A stretch of 44,585 bases of DNA from Thermovibrio sp. (GCA_003978105.1 QOAO01000007.1:1-44585); one strand, 5' to 3'; shown: positions 24,319 to 32,976, counted from the stretch's first letter. Notes: a model not told the origin generated them from the sequence alone. Translations and numbers: made by a program.

Positions 24319-25401
24319 ATGGGAAACAGAATAACCATACCATTTGGAAGTCAGCACATAGCTCTACCAGAACCTATAAGATTTGTTTTTCAAACAAGAA
24401 ACGAAAAAATAGTAGATGTGGATGTTGATGTGGGTTACGTTCACAGGGGAATAGAAAAAGCTTGCATGACCAAGTTTAAGTATATGCAGGTTGGATACGT
24501 AGTTGCAAGAGTGTGTGGACTTTGCGCTATATCCCATACGTTGGGATATGTCACTTCTATTGAAAAACTGATGGAAATAGAAGTTCCTAAAAGAGCTCTT
24601 TACCTTAGGCTGATTGTAAGTGAACTTGACAGGATACACTCCCATCTCCTTGCAATGGGACACACTGCTGAGGTAGCTGGGTATGAAAATCTCTTTATGA
24701 GGACCTTTAGAGAGAGAGAATTGGTAATGGAGCTCCTTGAGCTCCTGACGGGAAATAGAGTCCAGTTTGACTATGCAGCGCTCGGCGGAGTTAACAGAGA
24801 TTTAAGTTCTGAGGTTGAAAAAGAACTTAAGGAAAAGCTGATTCTCTTAAGGGAAAAGTGTTGTGAATTAAGAGACATTTTTGAAAATGATTACACTCTA
24901 AAGTACAGGTGGAAAGGAACGGGAGTTGTTACACTTCAAATGGCAAAGGAGCTTAACGTAGTTGGGCCTCCTGCAAGGGCCTCTGGACTGAAAATTGATA
25001 TGAGGGAAACAGGATACCTTCCTTTCAAAGAAGTTGGATTAAGAGTGGTGACAAGAACAGAGGGAGACATTTATGCCAGAAATTTAGTTAGAGCAGATGA
25101 AGTATTAAACTCCATCGAAATGGTCGAAAATGCTTTAGAGGGATTACCTGAAGGAGAGATAAGAGTTCCTGTAAGAGGACTTCCTGAGGGAGAAGTATTT
25201 GTCAGGGTAGAAGCTCCAAGGGGAGAGCTCTTTTACTATATCAAAGCAAGTAAGAAACTGGTACTTGATAGATTAAGAATAAAAGTTCCTACATTTTCAA
25301 ATATTCCAGTGATGAAGGAACTTTTTGTTGGAATGAACTACTCAGACGTTCCAGCAACAGTTATAAGCTTTGACCCTTGTTTATCATGTACTGCAAGGTA
25401 G
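24319..25401 (+). CDS. echE: Ech-type group 4 [NiFe] hydrogenase large subunit, NuoD-like
   Basis: 360 aa. Both Ni ligand pairs are present: RVCGLCAISH (about 62-71) and DPCLSCTAR at the very C-terminus. So it is a real hydrogenase rather than a complex I homologue. The second pair uses Cys, unlike hydA, and there is no extension beyond the motif, so no maturation cleavage is expected. It reduces protons or oxidises H2 with ferredoxin as partner. Confidence 0.94.
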   Translation: MGNRITIPFGSQHIALPEPIRFVFQTRNEKIVDVDVDVGYVHRGIEKACMTKFKYMQVGYVVARVCGLCAISHTLGYVTSIEKLMEIEVPKRALYLRLIVSELDRIHSHLLAMGHTAEVAGYENLFMRTFRERELVMELLELLTGNRVQFDYAALGGVNRDLSSEVEKELKEKLILLREKCCELRDIFENDYTLKYRWKGTGVVTLQMAKELNVVGPPARASGLKIDMRETGYLPFKEVGLRVVTRTEGDIYARNLVRADEVLNSIEMVENALEGLPEGEIRVPVRGLPEGEVFVRVEAPRGELFYYIKASKKLVLDRLRIKVPTFSNIPVMKELFVGMNYSDVPATVISFDPCLSCTAR

Positions 25402-25409
25402 GAGGAAGA

Positions 25410-25772
25410 ATGAAGGAAATGTTTATAGAATCAATCAAAAACCTATTCAAGAAGCCTGCAACTGTTAAATATCCTGAAGAACCCTCTCCACCTCCTCCAA
25501 ATTATAGAGGCCTTATAGTGTATAAGGAGGAACTGTGTATATTCTGTACAAGATGTGAAATGGTCTGTCCTCCTGGTGCCATAAAATTTACCTCCGGAGC
25601 AGATGGTTCAAAGAAATTTCACTATAATCCATACCTGTGTATATACTGCGGAGAGTGTGTCAGAGCTTGTCCTAAACAGGGTTGTCTCACACAAATTGAG
25701 GATGTAGCTCCTCCAGCCACACACGAAGAAGTTCCAAATTGGGACAAAATAGAGGAAATATCTAAAAGTTAA
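25410..25772 (+). CDS. echF: Ech-type hydrogenase 2x[4Fe-4S] ferredoxin subunit, NuoI-like
   Basis: 120 aa with two ferredoxin motifs: CIFCTRCEMVCPPGAI (about 42-57) and CIYCGECVRACPKQG (about 75-89). I use ATG 25410, which has a GGAGGAA site, rather than a frame opening inside echE. It takes electrons from soluble ferredoxin. Last gene of the hydrogenase operon. No clear terminator follows before the convergent dus gene, 19 nt away. Confidence 0.93.
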   Translation: MKEMFIESIKNLFKKPATVKYPEEPSPPPPNYRGLIVYKEELCIFCTRCEMVCPPGAIKFTSGADGSKKFHYNPYLCIYCGECVRACPKQGCLTQIEDVAPPATHEEVPNWDKIEEISKS

Positions 25773-25791
25773 CCAATTTTCTCTATACAGA

Positions 25792-26736
25792 TTAAGTTGT
25801 ATTCCCTCTTTTAACTTCTTCCAAATTCTCAATAAGCTCCTTGCAGGTTTTACTTCTCATGATTCTATTATTGATTTTCGCCTTCCCTCTTATTCCCTTA
25901 AATATTTGGCTTATCTGGGCTTTTATAACTTTACATGCTCTTTCTCTTTTAAAGAACTCCCACATTAAGGAGAGTTCCTTAAGTATAAAATCAACCCGTT
26001 CTAAAATACCTACTGTATAATTTCTCTTCTCCTTGTACTCTTTAAAAATCCAAGGATTTGAAACTGCTGCTCTACCTATCATTACTCCATTACATCCAGT
26101 TTCTTCAAACTTCTCATCAATCTCCATCCAACTCCTTACATCGCCGCTTCCTATTACTGGAACATTCCCAGCCAATTTCTTTAAATCCTTAACTCTGTTC
26201 CAATCTGCTTCTCCTGAAAATCCCTGTTTTGCAGTTCTCGGATGAAGAGCAATCGCCGATACTCCTGCTTTTAGGAGCTCCTCAGCAATCTCTTCCAGAT
26301 TATCCTCATAAAAACCAAGTCTTATTTTTGCAGTTACAGGAACACCGTACGGTTTAAGAACTTTTACTGTTTTCTCAACAATCCTTCCCATCTCCTTTGG
26401 AAACTGAAGTAGATAACCTGCTGCCTTTGCCTTTAAGACTTTTTTCACAGAACATCCAAAGTTTATGTCTATTGCATCCGGTTTGTACTTTTTCACAACT
26501 TTTACTGCTGCCTCTGAAATCTCCTCAGGATTCCTGCCGTAAAGTTGAAGGTGAATGGGCCTTTCCTCATCCGTAAAGAAAAGGAGCTCCCTCTCCTCTC
26601 TTCCGTAGATTAGTCCGGTTGCATTTATAAGCTCAGAGTAGACTCTATCTGTTCCAAGCTCTCTGCACAATCTCCTAAATGCAGAATGGGTATAACCAGC
26701 CATAGGAGCAAGAATTACTTCTCTTTTTATTTTCAT
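25792..26736 (-). CDS. dus: tRNA-dihydrouridine synthase
   Basis: 314 aa, FMN-dependent reductase of uridines in tRNA. It begins with the barrel motif ILAPMAGYTHSAFRRLCRELG (8-28). Catalytic Cys is in DINFGCSVKKVLKAKAAGYLL (about 94-114), then KIRLGF (about 138-143), HPRTAKQGFSGEADW (about 168-182) and MIGRAAVSNPWIF. Which Dus subclass cannot be told from here. It converges on the hydrogenase operon. Confidence 0.93.
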   Translation of the reverse strand: MKIKREVILAPMAGYTHSAFRRLCRELGTDRVYSELINATGLIYGREERELLFFTDEERPIHLQLYGRNPEEISEAAVKVVKKYKPDAIDINFGCSVKKVLKAKAAGYLLQFPKEMGRIVEKTVKVLKPYGVPVTAKIRLGFYEDNLEEIAEELLKAGVSAIALHPRTAKQGFSGEADWNRVKDLKKLAGNVPVIGSGDVRSWMEIDEKFEETGCNGVMIGRAAVSNPWIFKEYKEKRNYTVGILERVDFILKELSLMWEFFKRERACKVIKAQISQIFKGIRGKAKINNRIMRSKTCKELIENLEEVKRGNTT

Positions 26737-26766
26737 GGTCTAAACCTCAGTTTTAATTCTTTGCCA

Positions 26767-26775
26767 TGATACAAT
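26767..26775 (+). promoter_or_regulatory. Extended -10 promoter candidate for the Roadblock/MBL operon
   Basis: TGATACAAT: a TGn extension and -10 TACAAT (26770-26775), about 33 nt before the ATG at 26808. The -35 is weak. A TAAAC-G-GTTTA palindrome (26780-26790) lies between it and the gene and could be an operator. Confidence 0.35.
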
Positions 26776-26807
26776 AAACTAAACGGTTTAACAGTTAGGA
26801 GGTAAAT

Positions 26808-27149
26808 ATGAACGTTTCAAATTTAGCCAGGGAAGAAATACCTTTCATCTTAGGTTATGCTGCAGTTAAATTTAACGGTGATTTAATAGATTCCTTCGGT
26901 GAAGAAACACAAAAAATTTTGGACAACATAAAAAATATTGTTGAAGAGTATCTAACAATATACAAGAACTTAGGAGAATACTCCATAGGAATGCCAAAAG
27001 AAATACTTATGAGCACAACAGAAATATTCATTTTAGTTAGAATTTTTTACAATGAGGAAATTTTCCAAGTTGCGATTCTTCAAAGTGATGCAAATCTTGG
27101 CTTTACACGTTATAAATTGCAAGAGTACATTCAAAAATTAACTAAATAA
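26808..27149 (+). CDS. Roadblock/LC7-like protein (first of the diiron-MBL mini-operon)
   Basis: 113 aa, cytoplasmic, unrecognised by strict motif. The second half (STTEIFILVRIFYNEEIFQVAILQSDANLGFTRYKLQEYIQKL) has the alternating strand-helix pattern and the DANLG turn of Roadblock/LC7 domains. The first half is an amphipathic helix-rich segment. It has GGAGG upstream and is followed after 17 nt by the MBL gene. Such folds bind small GTPases and dimerise. The assignment is inference from pattern only. Confidence 0.65.
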   Translation: MNVSNLAREEIPFILGYAAVKFNGDLIDSFGEETQKILDNIKNIVEEYLTIYKNLGEYSIGMPKEILMSTTEIFILVRIFYNEEIFQVAILQSDANLGFTRYKLQEYIQKLTK

Positions 27150-27166
27150 TCCAATTTGAGGTTGTC

Positions 27167-27988
27167 ATGGGACTAAAAATTGAGGAATTAAAGGGCAAAA
27201 ATATTGATTTAAATAAGCCAGTTGTTCTTTATGAAGATGAGAACCACAGAGTGGCTTGGGTTGGAAGTTCTGAGGATTTTATATTTAGGTGCAATGCTTA
27301 CCTAATCTCATCAGGAGACAAGAACATCCTGTTAGACCCAGGAGGAATCCAGCACTTTCCTCAAGTTAAGGATAGGGTTTCACAGCTTATAGACCCTAAA
27401 GAGGTTACTCATATTGTTGCTCATCACCAGGACCCTGATGTTGCAGGGTCTACCCCTAAGTGGTTAGAAATTAATCCAGAAATAACAATTGTAACTACTC
27501 CCAGGACCAAAGTTCTTCTCCCTTACTACGGGTTTGATAGAAACAAAGTTAAATGGTTGGACGTTAGCGTTTTGGATGATACGATGCTTGAGCTTGGAGA
27601 TGGAAGCACTTTAATCTTCCTTACAGCTCCATTCCTTCACTTTCCAGATGCTTTTGTTACGTACGATTCAAAGTCCAAACTACTGTTTTCCGGAGATATC
27701 TTTGCTGCAATTCAAAAGAAGTGGGAACTCATTGTTTCTGACTTTGAAAGACACAAAACAGAAATGATGTACTTTCACGTTTACTACATGGCTTCAAATA
27801 AAGCACTGAAGTACTTCGTTGATAAAATCAAACCTTTTTCAATCAATGCTATAGTTCCTCAACACGGTTCTATAATACCAAAGGAGTTTGTAAAGGATGC
27901 CCTTGAATTTTTAGAGAACTTAAAGTGTGGAATTGACCTTCTTTATGAAGAATCTCCTATACAGACGGTTCTAAGTGACTTAATTTAG
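27167..27988 (+). CDS. Metallo-beta-lactamase-fold diiron protein (FprA/ODP-like)
   Basis: 273 aa. The sequence matches the MBL domain of flavodiiron proteins: AYLISSGDKNILLDPGG (about 44-60), metal-site AHHQDPDVAGS (85-95), FLHFPDAF (156-163, His158), LFSGDIFAA (173-181, Asp177) and PQHGS (231-235, His233). It lacks the flavodoxin and rubredoxin domains of real flavodiiron reductases. This makes it like ODP, an oxygen-binding diiron protein linked to chemotaxis in spirochaetes. The HxDxD variant of the usual HxExD motif is also a departure. Likely an O2/NO sensor rather than a reductase (inference). It lies between two Roadblock-like genes. Confidence 0.82.
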   Translation: MGLKIEELKGKNIDLNKPVVLYEDENHRVAWVGSSEDFIFRCNAYLISSGDKNILLDPGGIQHFPQVKDRVSQLIDPKEVTHIVAHHQDPDVAGSTPKWLEINPEITIVTTPRTKVLLPYYGFDRNKVKWLDVSVLDDTMLELGDGSTLIFLTAPFLHFPDAFVTYDSKSKLLFSGDIFAAIQKKWELIVSDFERHKTEMMYFHVYYMASNKALKYFVDKIKPFSINAIVPQHGSIIPKEFVKDALEFLENLKCGIDLLYEESPIQTVLSDLI

Positions 27989-27999
27989 ATGGAGGAGAC

Positions 28000-28380
28000 A
28001 TGGCAAGCAAAAAGGAAATGTTGGAACAGGTCTTATCAGATTTGTCAGATTCTCTTGGAAGTGACCTTCTTGGAGCTCTCATTGCAACTCCTGACGGTCA
28101 GGTTGTCGTTTCCCTTTTGATGAAAGGTGACTTAAATGCTCAAAAGCTTGCGGCTATGGCAGCTGCAGTTGTCGGCACTTCAGATAGACTTTCAAAACTT
28201 GTTGAGGCAGGAGACTTTCAGGATGTTCTCGTTCGCTGCGAGAGGGAAAACATTATGGCAAGGAGAACTGGAAGGAGAGCAATTTTAGTTACAGTTGTCA
28301 AGAAGGATGCAAATATAGGACTCCTTAATATAGAAATCGAGGATGCAGCAAGCAGGATTATCTCAATTTTAGGAAGTTAG
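28000..28380 (+). CDS. Roadblock/LC7-domain protein (MglB-like)
   Basis: 126 aa. Residues about 8-120 show a typical Roadblock fold: SDSLGSDLLGALIATPDGQVVVSLL, then AAMAAAVVGTSDRLSKL, then RAILVTVVKKDANIGLLNIEIEDAASRI. MglB-like proteins of this kind act as GTPase partners of Ras-like MglA. The ATG follows GGAGGAGAC. Its end overlaps the convergent PATAN-like gene by 12 nt. Confidence 0.85.
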   Translation: MASKKEMLEQVLSDLSDSLGSDLLGALIATPDGQVVVSLLMKGDLNAQKLAAMAAAVVGTSDRLSKLVEAGDFQDVLVRCERENIMARRTGRRAILVTVVKKDANIGLLNIEIEDAASRIISILGS

Positions 28381-29058
28381 AAGTTTTCGGAGCTCTCCGA
28401 TAATGAAAGGTTCATTTAACTTAAAGTCGGGGAGCTCTTTTGAGTCTATTATCAATGCTATAAAGTTTTCTCCACTGTAAACTATGAGGAGAAAATACTT
28501 AGAGAAAGTCTCAATTATTTCCCCTTCGCTACAGTTTTTATAAGCTAAAGTTTTCTTTATCAAATTTACAATAGAAACTTTAATCTCTGAATTATCCGAC
28601 TCGTTAGTGATAATATACTTTATACTTTTTTGGTCAAAGAATTCGCTACTTACTCGCAGAATTCCCCTTTCTATCTCCGATGTAGTTCCTTTATCTTCTC
28701 TCAATATAGTTTCTTCAGTTTGAATTGTCTCAGAGAAATCACCAATGTCAGTAGAAAGTTCCTCTCCTGGAAGTTCAAATTTGTCAGATAAAAGAGAGAA
28801 CAGCTCCATCTGCCCAATTTGGCACCTTCCCTTTTCAACTTTTAACGGCATTAAATCTACAGATTTAATTTCGTTTTCTCTATTAAAGATGAACTTCAGT
28901 CCTTCTATCCCTTCCAAAATCTCATCATTTTCAACTACCACATCTATAATACTCTCTCCCTTTATCGAAACTTCCCCTTTCCAGTCTTTACCTTTAACTA
29001 AAAGAGTTTTCTTTGTATGAACTGAAAGAAGACCAAAGAGAACTTCCTGAAAGGTCAA
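28369..29058 (-). CDS. Uncharacterised protein with PATAN/DUF4388-like N-terminus
   Basis: 229 aa, soluble. The first ~95 residues (FQEVLFGLLSVHTKKTLLVKG, then GEVSIKGESIIDVVVENDE) have the pattern of PATAN/DUF4388 domains: a leading helix, 'turns something into gene product' strand, and a G-x-I-I-hydrophobic strand. A linker of ~50 acidic residues follows. The C-terminal ~90 residues (VSIVNLIKKTL to FIALIID) look Roadblock-like. The TTG start overlaps the preceding gene by 3 nt (TTGA). Assignments are inference and I do not recognise a close family. Confidence 0.6.
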   Translation of the reverse strand: MTFQEVLFGLLSVHTKKTLLVKGKDWKGEVSIKGESIIDVVVENDEILEGIEGLKFIFNRENEIKSVDLMPLKVEKGRCQIGQMELFSLLSDKFELPGEELSTDIGDFSETIQTEETILREDKGTTSEIERGILRVSSEFFDQKSIKYIITNESDNSEIKVSIVNLIKKTLAYKNCSEGEIIETFSKYFLLIVYSGENFIALIIDSKELPDFKLNEPFIIGELRKLLTS

Positions 29059-29528
29059 TGTTTACCTCGTCCTAAAATTTTGTCAATATCCTGTGATATT
29101 TTAAAAACCCAACTGCGAAGCCTCTTTAAACCTTTATCTATTGAAAAGTGAGGGGATAGTTCGGGGTCAACAATATAAACAACAAAGAAATCCAGCTTTT
29201 CTGAGAATCCCTTAACTACAAAAACAATCTCTCTTGTATCCATCTGATAAATTAGCACCCTCGGCGGTTCAAAATTGGCTATTTTAAGTCCCGGATGAGA
29301 TTTTTCATGAAATTTAAGAGCACTTTGAAAGAGTTTCTGGGCATAAGGTAACAATCTCTCCACATTATAGTTATCGTTCCTCTTTTTTAAAAAAATTTTG
29401 AGGCCATCCGTTCCAACAATAGCAGTTGATATCCAAGCAGTATTCTCTACCTCTTCTGACCTTTTTTCAAAGAGTTCTCTTAAATTCCTTACCTCCTGTT
29501 CCTCCTTCCTTCTAAAAAGCCTAAACAT
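29055..29528 (-). CDS. Small Roadblock-like protein in GTPase mini-operon
   Basis: 157 aa with a basic start MFRLFRRKEEQE, then TAWISTAIVGTDGLKIFLKK and TREIVFVVKGFSEKLDFFVVYIVDPELSP, alternating strands and helices as in Roadblock/profilin-like folds. No catalytic motif. Begins directly after the GTPase stop codon (TAA then ATG), with GGAGAG as ribosome site. Proposed partner of the GTPase, by position. Confidence 0.6.
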   Translation of the reverse strand: MFRLFRRKEEQEVRNLRELFEKRSEEVENTAWISTAIVGTDGLKIFLKKRNDNYNVERLLPYAQKLFQSALKFHEKSHPGLKIANFEPPRVLIYQMDTREIVFVVKGFSEKLDFFVVYIVDPELSPHFSIDKGLKRLRSWVFKISQDIDKILGRGKH

Positions 29529-30026
29529 TTAAATCTCTCCTGAAAGTTCTTCTAAAAAATTTTTAACCTCTTCCTCCTGGGTCGGGTCAATAACTTTAAT
29601 TGGAACTCCTAAAAGGGAAAAAGTCTCCTTTTTAGAGGGCGTAAGCCTCTCAGGGTATGTTACCAAAAGCCTTTTAAAGGCAATTTTAAAGGATTCAAAC
29701 TGGCTAAAAAAGTCAATGTATAGAGATGCATCCCTAAGCGTTGCAGTTGATGGTACTAAGAAGAGAATACCGTCAAACTTGCTCCCGACTGTTTCCCAAA
29801 TAAAATCAAACTTTTCTTGCCCAGGAAGACCTATAAAAACTATTTCTTTTCCCTTTATCTTAACACTGTTTATTTCGACTCCAACAGTAGTTGTCGTGGG
29901 GAGCGCCTCTAACGATTCTATGTCTATTTCATTTTCCTCTGTCCCAACAAATTCTTCGGGATTCACGTTTTTTATAAACGAGGTCTTCCCTGCATTGTAA
30001 GGACCACAGACAATAACCTTTCTCAC
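29529..30026 (-). CDS. Ras-like small GTPase, MglA/SRPRB type
   Basis: 165 aa. The P-loop is GPYNAGKTS (8-16), the switch I threonines lie in LPTTTTVGVE (42-51) and the switch II position reads GLPGQEKF (66-73). Canonical DTPGQEKF has Asp at the first place; here it is Gly, and the NKxD guanine motif is not visible (LLVTYPE). It may therefore bind nucleotide without normal specificity or hydrolysis. The GTG start has GGGGGTG upstream. It heads the three-gene minus-strand set facing the Roadblock/MBL operon. A role as a switch with those Roadblock proteins is inference. Confidence 0.83.
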   Translation of the reverse strand: MRKVIVCGPYNAGKTSFIKNVNPEEFVGTEENEIDIESLEALPTTTTVGVEINSVKIKGKEIVFIGLPGQEKFDFIWETVGSKFDGILFLVPSTATLRDASLYIDFFSQFESFKIAFKRLLVTYPERLTPSKKETFSLLGVPIKVIDPTQEEEVKNFLEELSGEI

Positions 30027-30034
30027 AACACCCC

Positions 30035-30889
30035 CTAAATAGCAAGTCTAAGTTTCAGTTTCTTCGCATAATTATAAACAACACTGTATTCTTCTTCTGT
30101 TATTCTTCTACATATCTCAGGAAAATCGCACGCTCTGTAGTAGGGGTAGTACTGGTCCATAACGTTGACGTAAGTTTCCCTTCCTAAGTTATCGGCAATC
30201 CAATTCAAAATCTCTAAACTATCATTAGTCCAGTTCGGCATTACAAGGTGCCTTATCATTACTCCTTTCTCTGCTATTCCATACTCGTTCACTTTAAGGT
30301 GTCCTACTTGATTAAACATTTCGATTACCGCTTCCCTTACAACGTCTGGATAGTCAGGGACTCCCAAGTACTTTTTTGAAAACTCATAGCTAAGAGTTTT
30401 AATATCGGGCATGTAGATATCAACCAATCCTCTAATTTCCCTAAGGACTTCAACACTTTCGTAACCTCCACAGTTGTAGACTATTGGAACATTTAGTCCC
30501 TTTGTCTTTGCTATTTCAACAGCTTTAAAGATTTGAGTCACTTGATGAGTAGGGGTTACAAGGTTAATATTGTGGCATCCCCTTTTTTGAAGGTAGAGCA
30601 TTATCTCTGAGAGCTCTTCAACAGTAATGTAATCTCCCTCCATAAGGTGAGAAATTTGGTAGTTCTGACAGAATACACACCCTAAGTTACACCCCGTAAA
30701 GAATATCGTTCCAGAACCTCCCCAACCAACCAGTACAGGCTCCTCTCCAAAGTGAGGACCAAAGGAGGAGACCATGGGTTTATCCGTCACCCTACAGTAA
30801 CCAACATCGCCCTTACTTCTCTCTGCCAAACAGTTTCTCGGGCACAGTCTACAGGGAGATATAAATTCCTTTAACCTCTCAACTGCCAC
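30035..30889 (-). CDS. Radical SAM protein, PflA/PflX-like
   Basis: 284 aa. Radical SAM cluster ligands are in FFTGCNLGCVFCQNYQ (CxxxCxxC) at about residue 65, with an N-terminal CRLCPRNC motif that may bind a second metal. Following parts (YNCGGYESVEVLREI, DIYMPDIK) match the PflX branch of activating-enzyme-like proteins. Substrate unknown. I place the start at GTG 30889, 2 nt after the upstream stop and with GGAGAG before it. The longer frame from 31063 lies inside the TruD-like gene. No pyruvate formate lyase is in the window. Confidence 0.85.
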   Translation of the reverse strand: MAVERLKEFISPCRLCPRNCLAERSKGDVGYCRVTDKPMVSSFGPHFGEEPVLVGWGGSGTIFFTGCNLGCVFCQNYQISHLMEGDYITVEELSEIMLYLQKRGCHNINLVTPTHQVTQIFKAVEIAKTKGLNVPIVYNCGGYESVEVLREIRGLVDIYMPDIKTLSYEFSKKYLGVPDYPDVVREAVIEMFNQVGHLKVNEYGIAEKGVMIRHLVMPNWTNDSLEILNWIADNLGRETYVNVMDQYYPYYRACDFPEICRRITEEEYSVVYNYAKKLKLRLAI

Positions 30890-30891
30890 AT

Positions 30892-31770
30892 TTACTCTCC
30901 AATTGCGTGTTTTAAAAGCATCGTTGCAAAGGCTCCCTTTGGAAGGAAGAAGAATAGATAGTTCCCTATCCTCTTGGTTTCCCTCGGAACGATATAGGTC
31001 ATTCTGTAGTCTCCCTTTATTCCAAGCTTCTTTAGGAGTTCCAAAATTTCTTCCAATTTCCACCCTTCCCTTTCCAAAACTCTCCTGTAGTAAATTTCTG
31101 AGTTAAGGAGCTTCTTTTTATAACCTAAAATCGTCCAGAACTTTGGAAGTTTCTCCACTTTCAACTCGCCTGGTATAAAGAATTTCTCTCCTATTTCCGT
31201 TACGTAGTAACCAGAAAATTTCTCCTTTAAAAACTCCTCTAAGGATTTGTTCCAAAGATAAGATAAGTAGGAATCTATTAGGAAATTTTGAGACCATGAC
31301 AACCTTTTCTTAGGTTTTCCAATTAATTTTTCTAAAATTTCTTTCCCTCTCTTCCAATTCTTAAAAATTCTCTGGATATCGTAGTAGTTTACAAAGGCTG
31401 AGATTTTTTTAATTTTGAGATTTTTCACGTTAACGGCAAACTTGTTTCCCTTTAAGTGACCAATTTTTACCTTCTTTCTTACTTTACCTAAAAACTTTAG
31501 CTTAAACCAAGAAGTTTCATCTAAACGTTCCTCATAGTAGTCATCCAAAAATTTTTCCGACGAAACCTTTTGAAAAGTCAGGGCAAACCTATCCTTCATT
31601 CCGGCATAAGACAAATTAAATTTTTTGCATACCTCCCTTGTTGTAAGGTTTCTCTTTGCCAAAAGATAAAGGAAAAAATTTCCAGAATTTTTCATTTCAA
31701 ATTCCGAAACTTCCCTTACTATAAAGTCCTCCGGCTTTTCCCTTTTCCACGTAAATTCAACCTCTTTCAA
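30892..31770 (-). CDS. Short TruD-like pseudouridine synthase paralogue
   Basis: 292 aa. It starts with REKPEDFIVREVSEFEMKNSGNFFLYLLAKRNLTT, the TruD N-terminal pattern, and keeps the catalytic Asp motif SYAGMKDRFALT (about 54-65). It is ~100 residues shorter than the second TruD at 39272-40438. The conserved NYFGEQRFG motif is degraded to NYYDIQRIFKN, so the insertion domain is reduced. It may target a different U or be partly inactive. Overlaps folC by 14 nt. Confidence 0.82.
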   Translation of the reverse strand: MKEVEFTWKREKPEDFIVREVSEFEMKNSGNFFLYLLAKRNLTTREVCKKFNLSYAGMKDRFALTFQKVSSEKFLDDYYEERLDETSWFKLKFLGKVRKKVKIGHLKGNKFAVNVKNLKIKKISAFVNYYDIQRIFKNWKRGKEILEKLIGKPKKRLSWSQNFLIDSYLSYLWNKSLEEFLKEKFSGYYVTEIGEKFFIPGELKVEKLPKFWTILGYKKKLLNSEIYYRRVLEREGWKLEEILELLKKLGIKGDYRMTYIVPRETKRIGNYLFFFLPKGAFATMLLKHAIGE

Positions 31771-32974
31771 TAAGGCCTCCTAAGTAGAAGGAACCTGTTA
31801 TCACAGATGGTTTCTTTATCTCTTTTACCCTTACTTTTCCCTTTACTATCCTTGGCCTCAGCCCTTTCACTTCTGCAATTCTGACCAGTTCATCAATTGC
31901 CATTCCCCTCTCATTTTCAATCTCAAGGAGATGGAGCTCTCCCTTAGAAACTCTCAGGTAATCTCCAATAATGGAGAGGTTCTTCTCCTGTTCCTTATCC
32001 TTTAGTCCTGAGTAGTAAACATCACCGAAAATTTTCAGCTCAATCAGGTTTTTTACGAGTTTTGAGAGAGCTCCCTCATTGTGAGCAACATCAAATACAA
32101 CCGGAGGATTAAAGCTCAAAACCTCAAATCTCCCGGGAAGTTTAACCCTAAACTCTTTAGGTATGAGGAAGTGCCTATTAAAAAACTTTTCTAAAAAAAT
32201 TTGCGAAGTCCTGATTGCTACGGATGCGTTTATCGATTGGAATTCTCCAATCAGTGAGGTTTTTACAGGTAACGTTCCCATGTAGAAAAAGGAAGTTCCA
32301 TCAAGGTTAACAGAAACTTCATCTGCCCAAAAATCCCTACCGTAGATGTAGAGCTCCCCCTTAAATTTCCTTCTAACAACTTCCAAAACGTCTCTATTAT
32401 CCGTTCCAACAACTCCAAACTCAGTACCTCTGAAAATCTCTGACTTCTCTTCAGATATTTCCCTTACTGTTGAACCTAAATAGTTTGTATGGTCTAAAGA
32501 AACGTTTGTTAAAACGGCTACCTGGTGCTTCAGGACATTCGTTGCATCCAACCTCCCTCCAAGTCCAACCTCAAAAACAGCTGCATCAACTCTTTTTTCT
32601 TCAAATATCTTAAGAGCAAGCAGAAGGGAGGATTCAAAGTAGGTTAATTGGAATCTCTCCACTACGGGTTTAATCTCTAAAAATGCCCCGTTTAACTCCT
32701 CGTCCGAGACTTCTTTCAAGTTTATCTCTATTCTCTCGTTAAAACGGAAAAGGTGAGGGGAGGAGAAGAGACCAACCTTAAGACCGTTTCTAACGAGCGC
32801 TTCTACTATCAGGTGGGAGGTTGAACCCTTACCGTTTGTTCCCCCTACAATGATACTCGGATATTCCTTTCTCCCTGATAATTCAACTGCCCATTTTATT
32901 CTGTTAAGTCCGGGTTTCCAGACAAATTCCTTACCTTCAAAGAATCTCTCAAACAGAGTCAATCTGAACCCCAA
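31757..32974 (-). CDS. folC: Bifunctional folylpolyglutamate/dihydrofolate synthase
   Basis: 405 aa. ATP-dependent ligase adding glutamate to folates (Mur ligase fold). P-loop GGTNGKGSTSH (about 43-53), then FSSPHLFRFNERI (about 74-86) and EVGLGGRLDATNVL (about 138-151), then SLDHTNYLG. TTG 32974 is the annotated start, though no good ribosome site is seen. A later TTG at 32962 is possible. A hairpin separates it from the upstream gene. Confidence 0.92.
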   Translation of the reverse strand: MGFRLTLFERFFEGKEFVWKPGLNRIKWAVELSGRKEYPSIIVGGTNGKGSTSHLIVEALVRNGLKVGLFSSPHLFRFNERIEINLKEVSDEELNGAFLEIKPVVERFQLTYFESSLLLALKIFEEKRVDAAVFEVGLGGRLDATNVLKHQVAVLTNVSLDHTNYLGSTVREISEEKSEIFRGTEFGVVGTDNRDVLEVVRRKFKGELYIYGRDFWADEVSVNLDGTSFFYMGTLPVKTSLIGEFQSINASVAIRTSQIFLEKFFNRHFLIPKEFRVKLPGRFEVLSFNPPVVFDVAHNEGALSKLVKNLIELKIFGDVYYSGLKDKEQEKNLSIIGDYLRVSKGELHLLEIENERGMAIDELVRIAEVKGLRPRIVKGKVRVKEIKKPSVITGSFYLGGLIERG

Positions 32975-32976
32975 AA

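Noticed and set aside
24319..25401. Selenocysteine in the Ech large subunit as well.
   Set aside because: Its C-terminus reads DPCLSCTAR with normal Cys codons and a normal stop.
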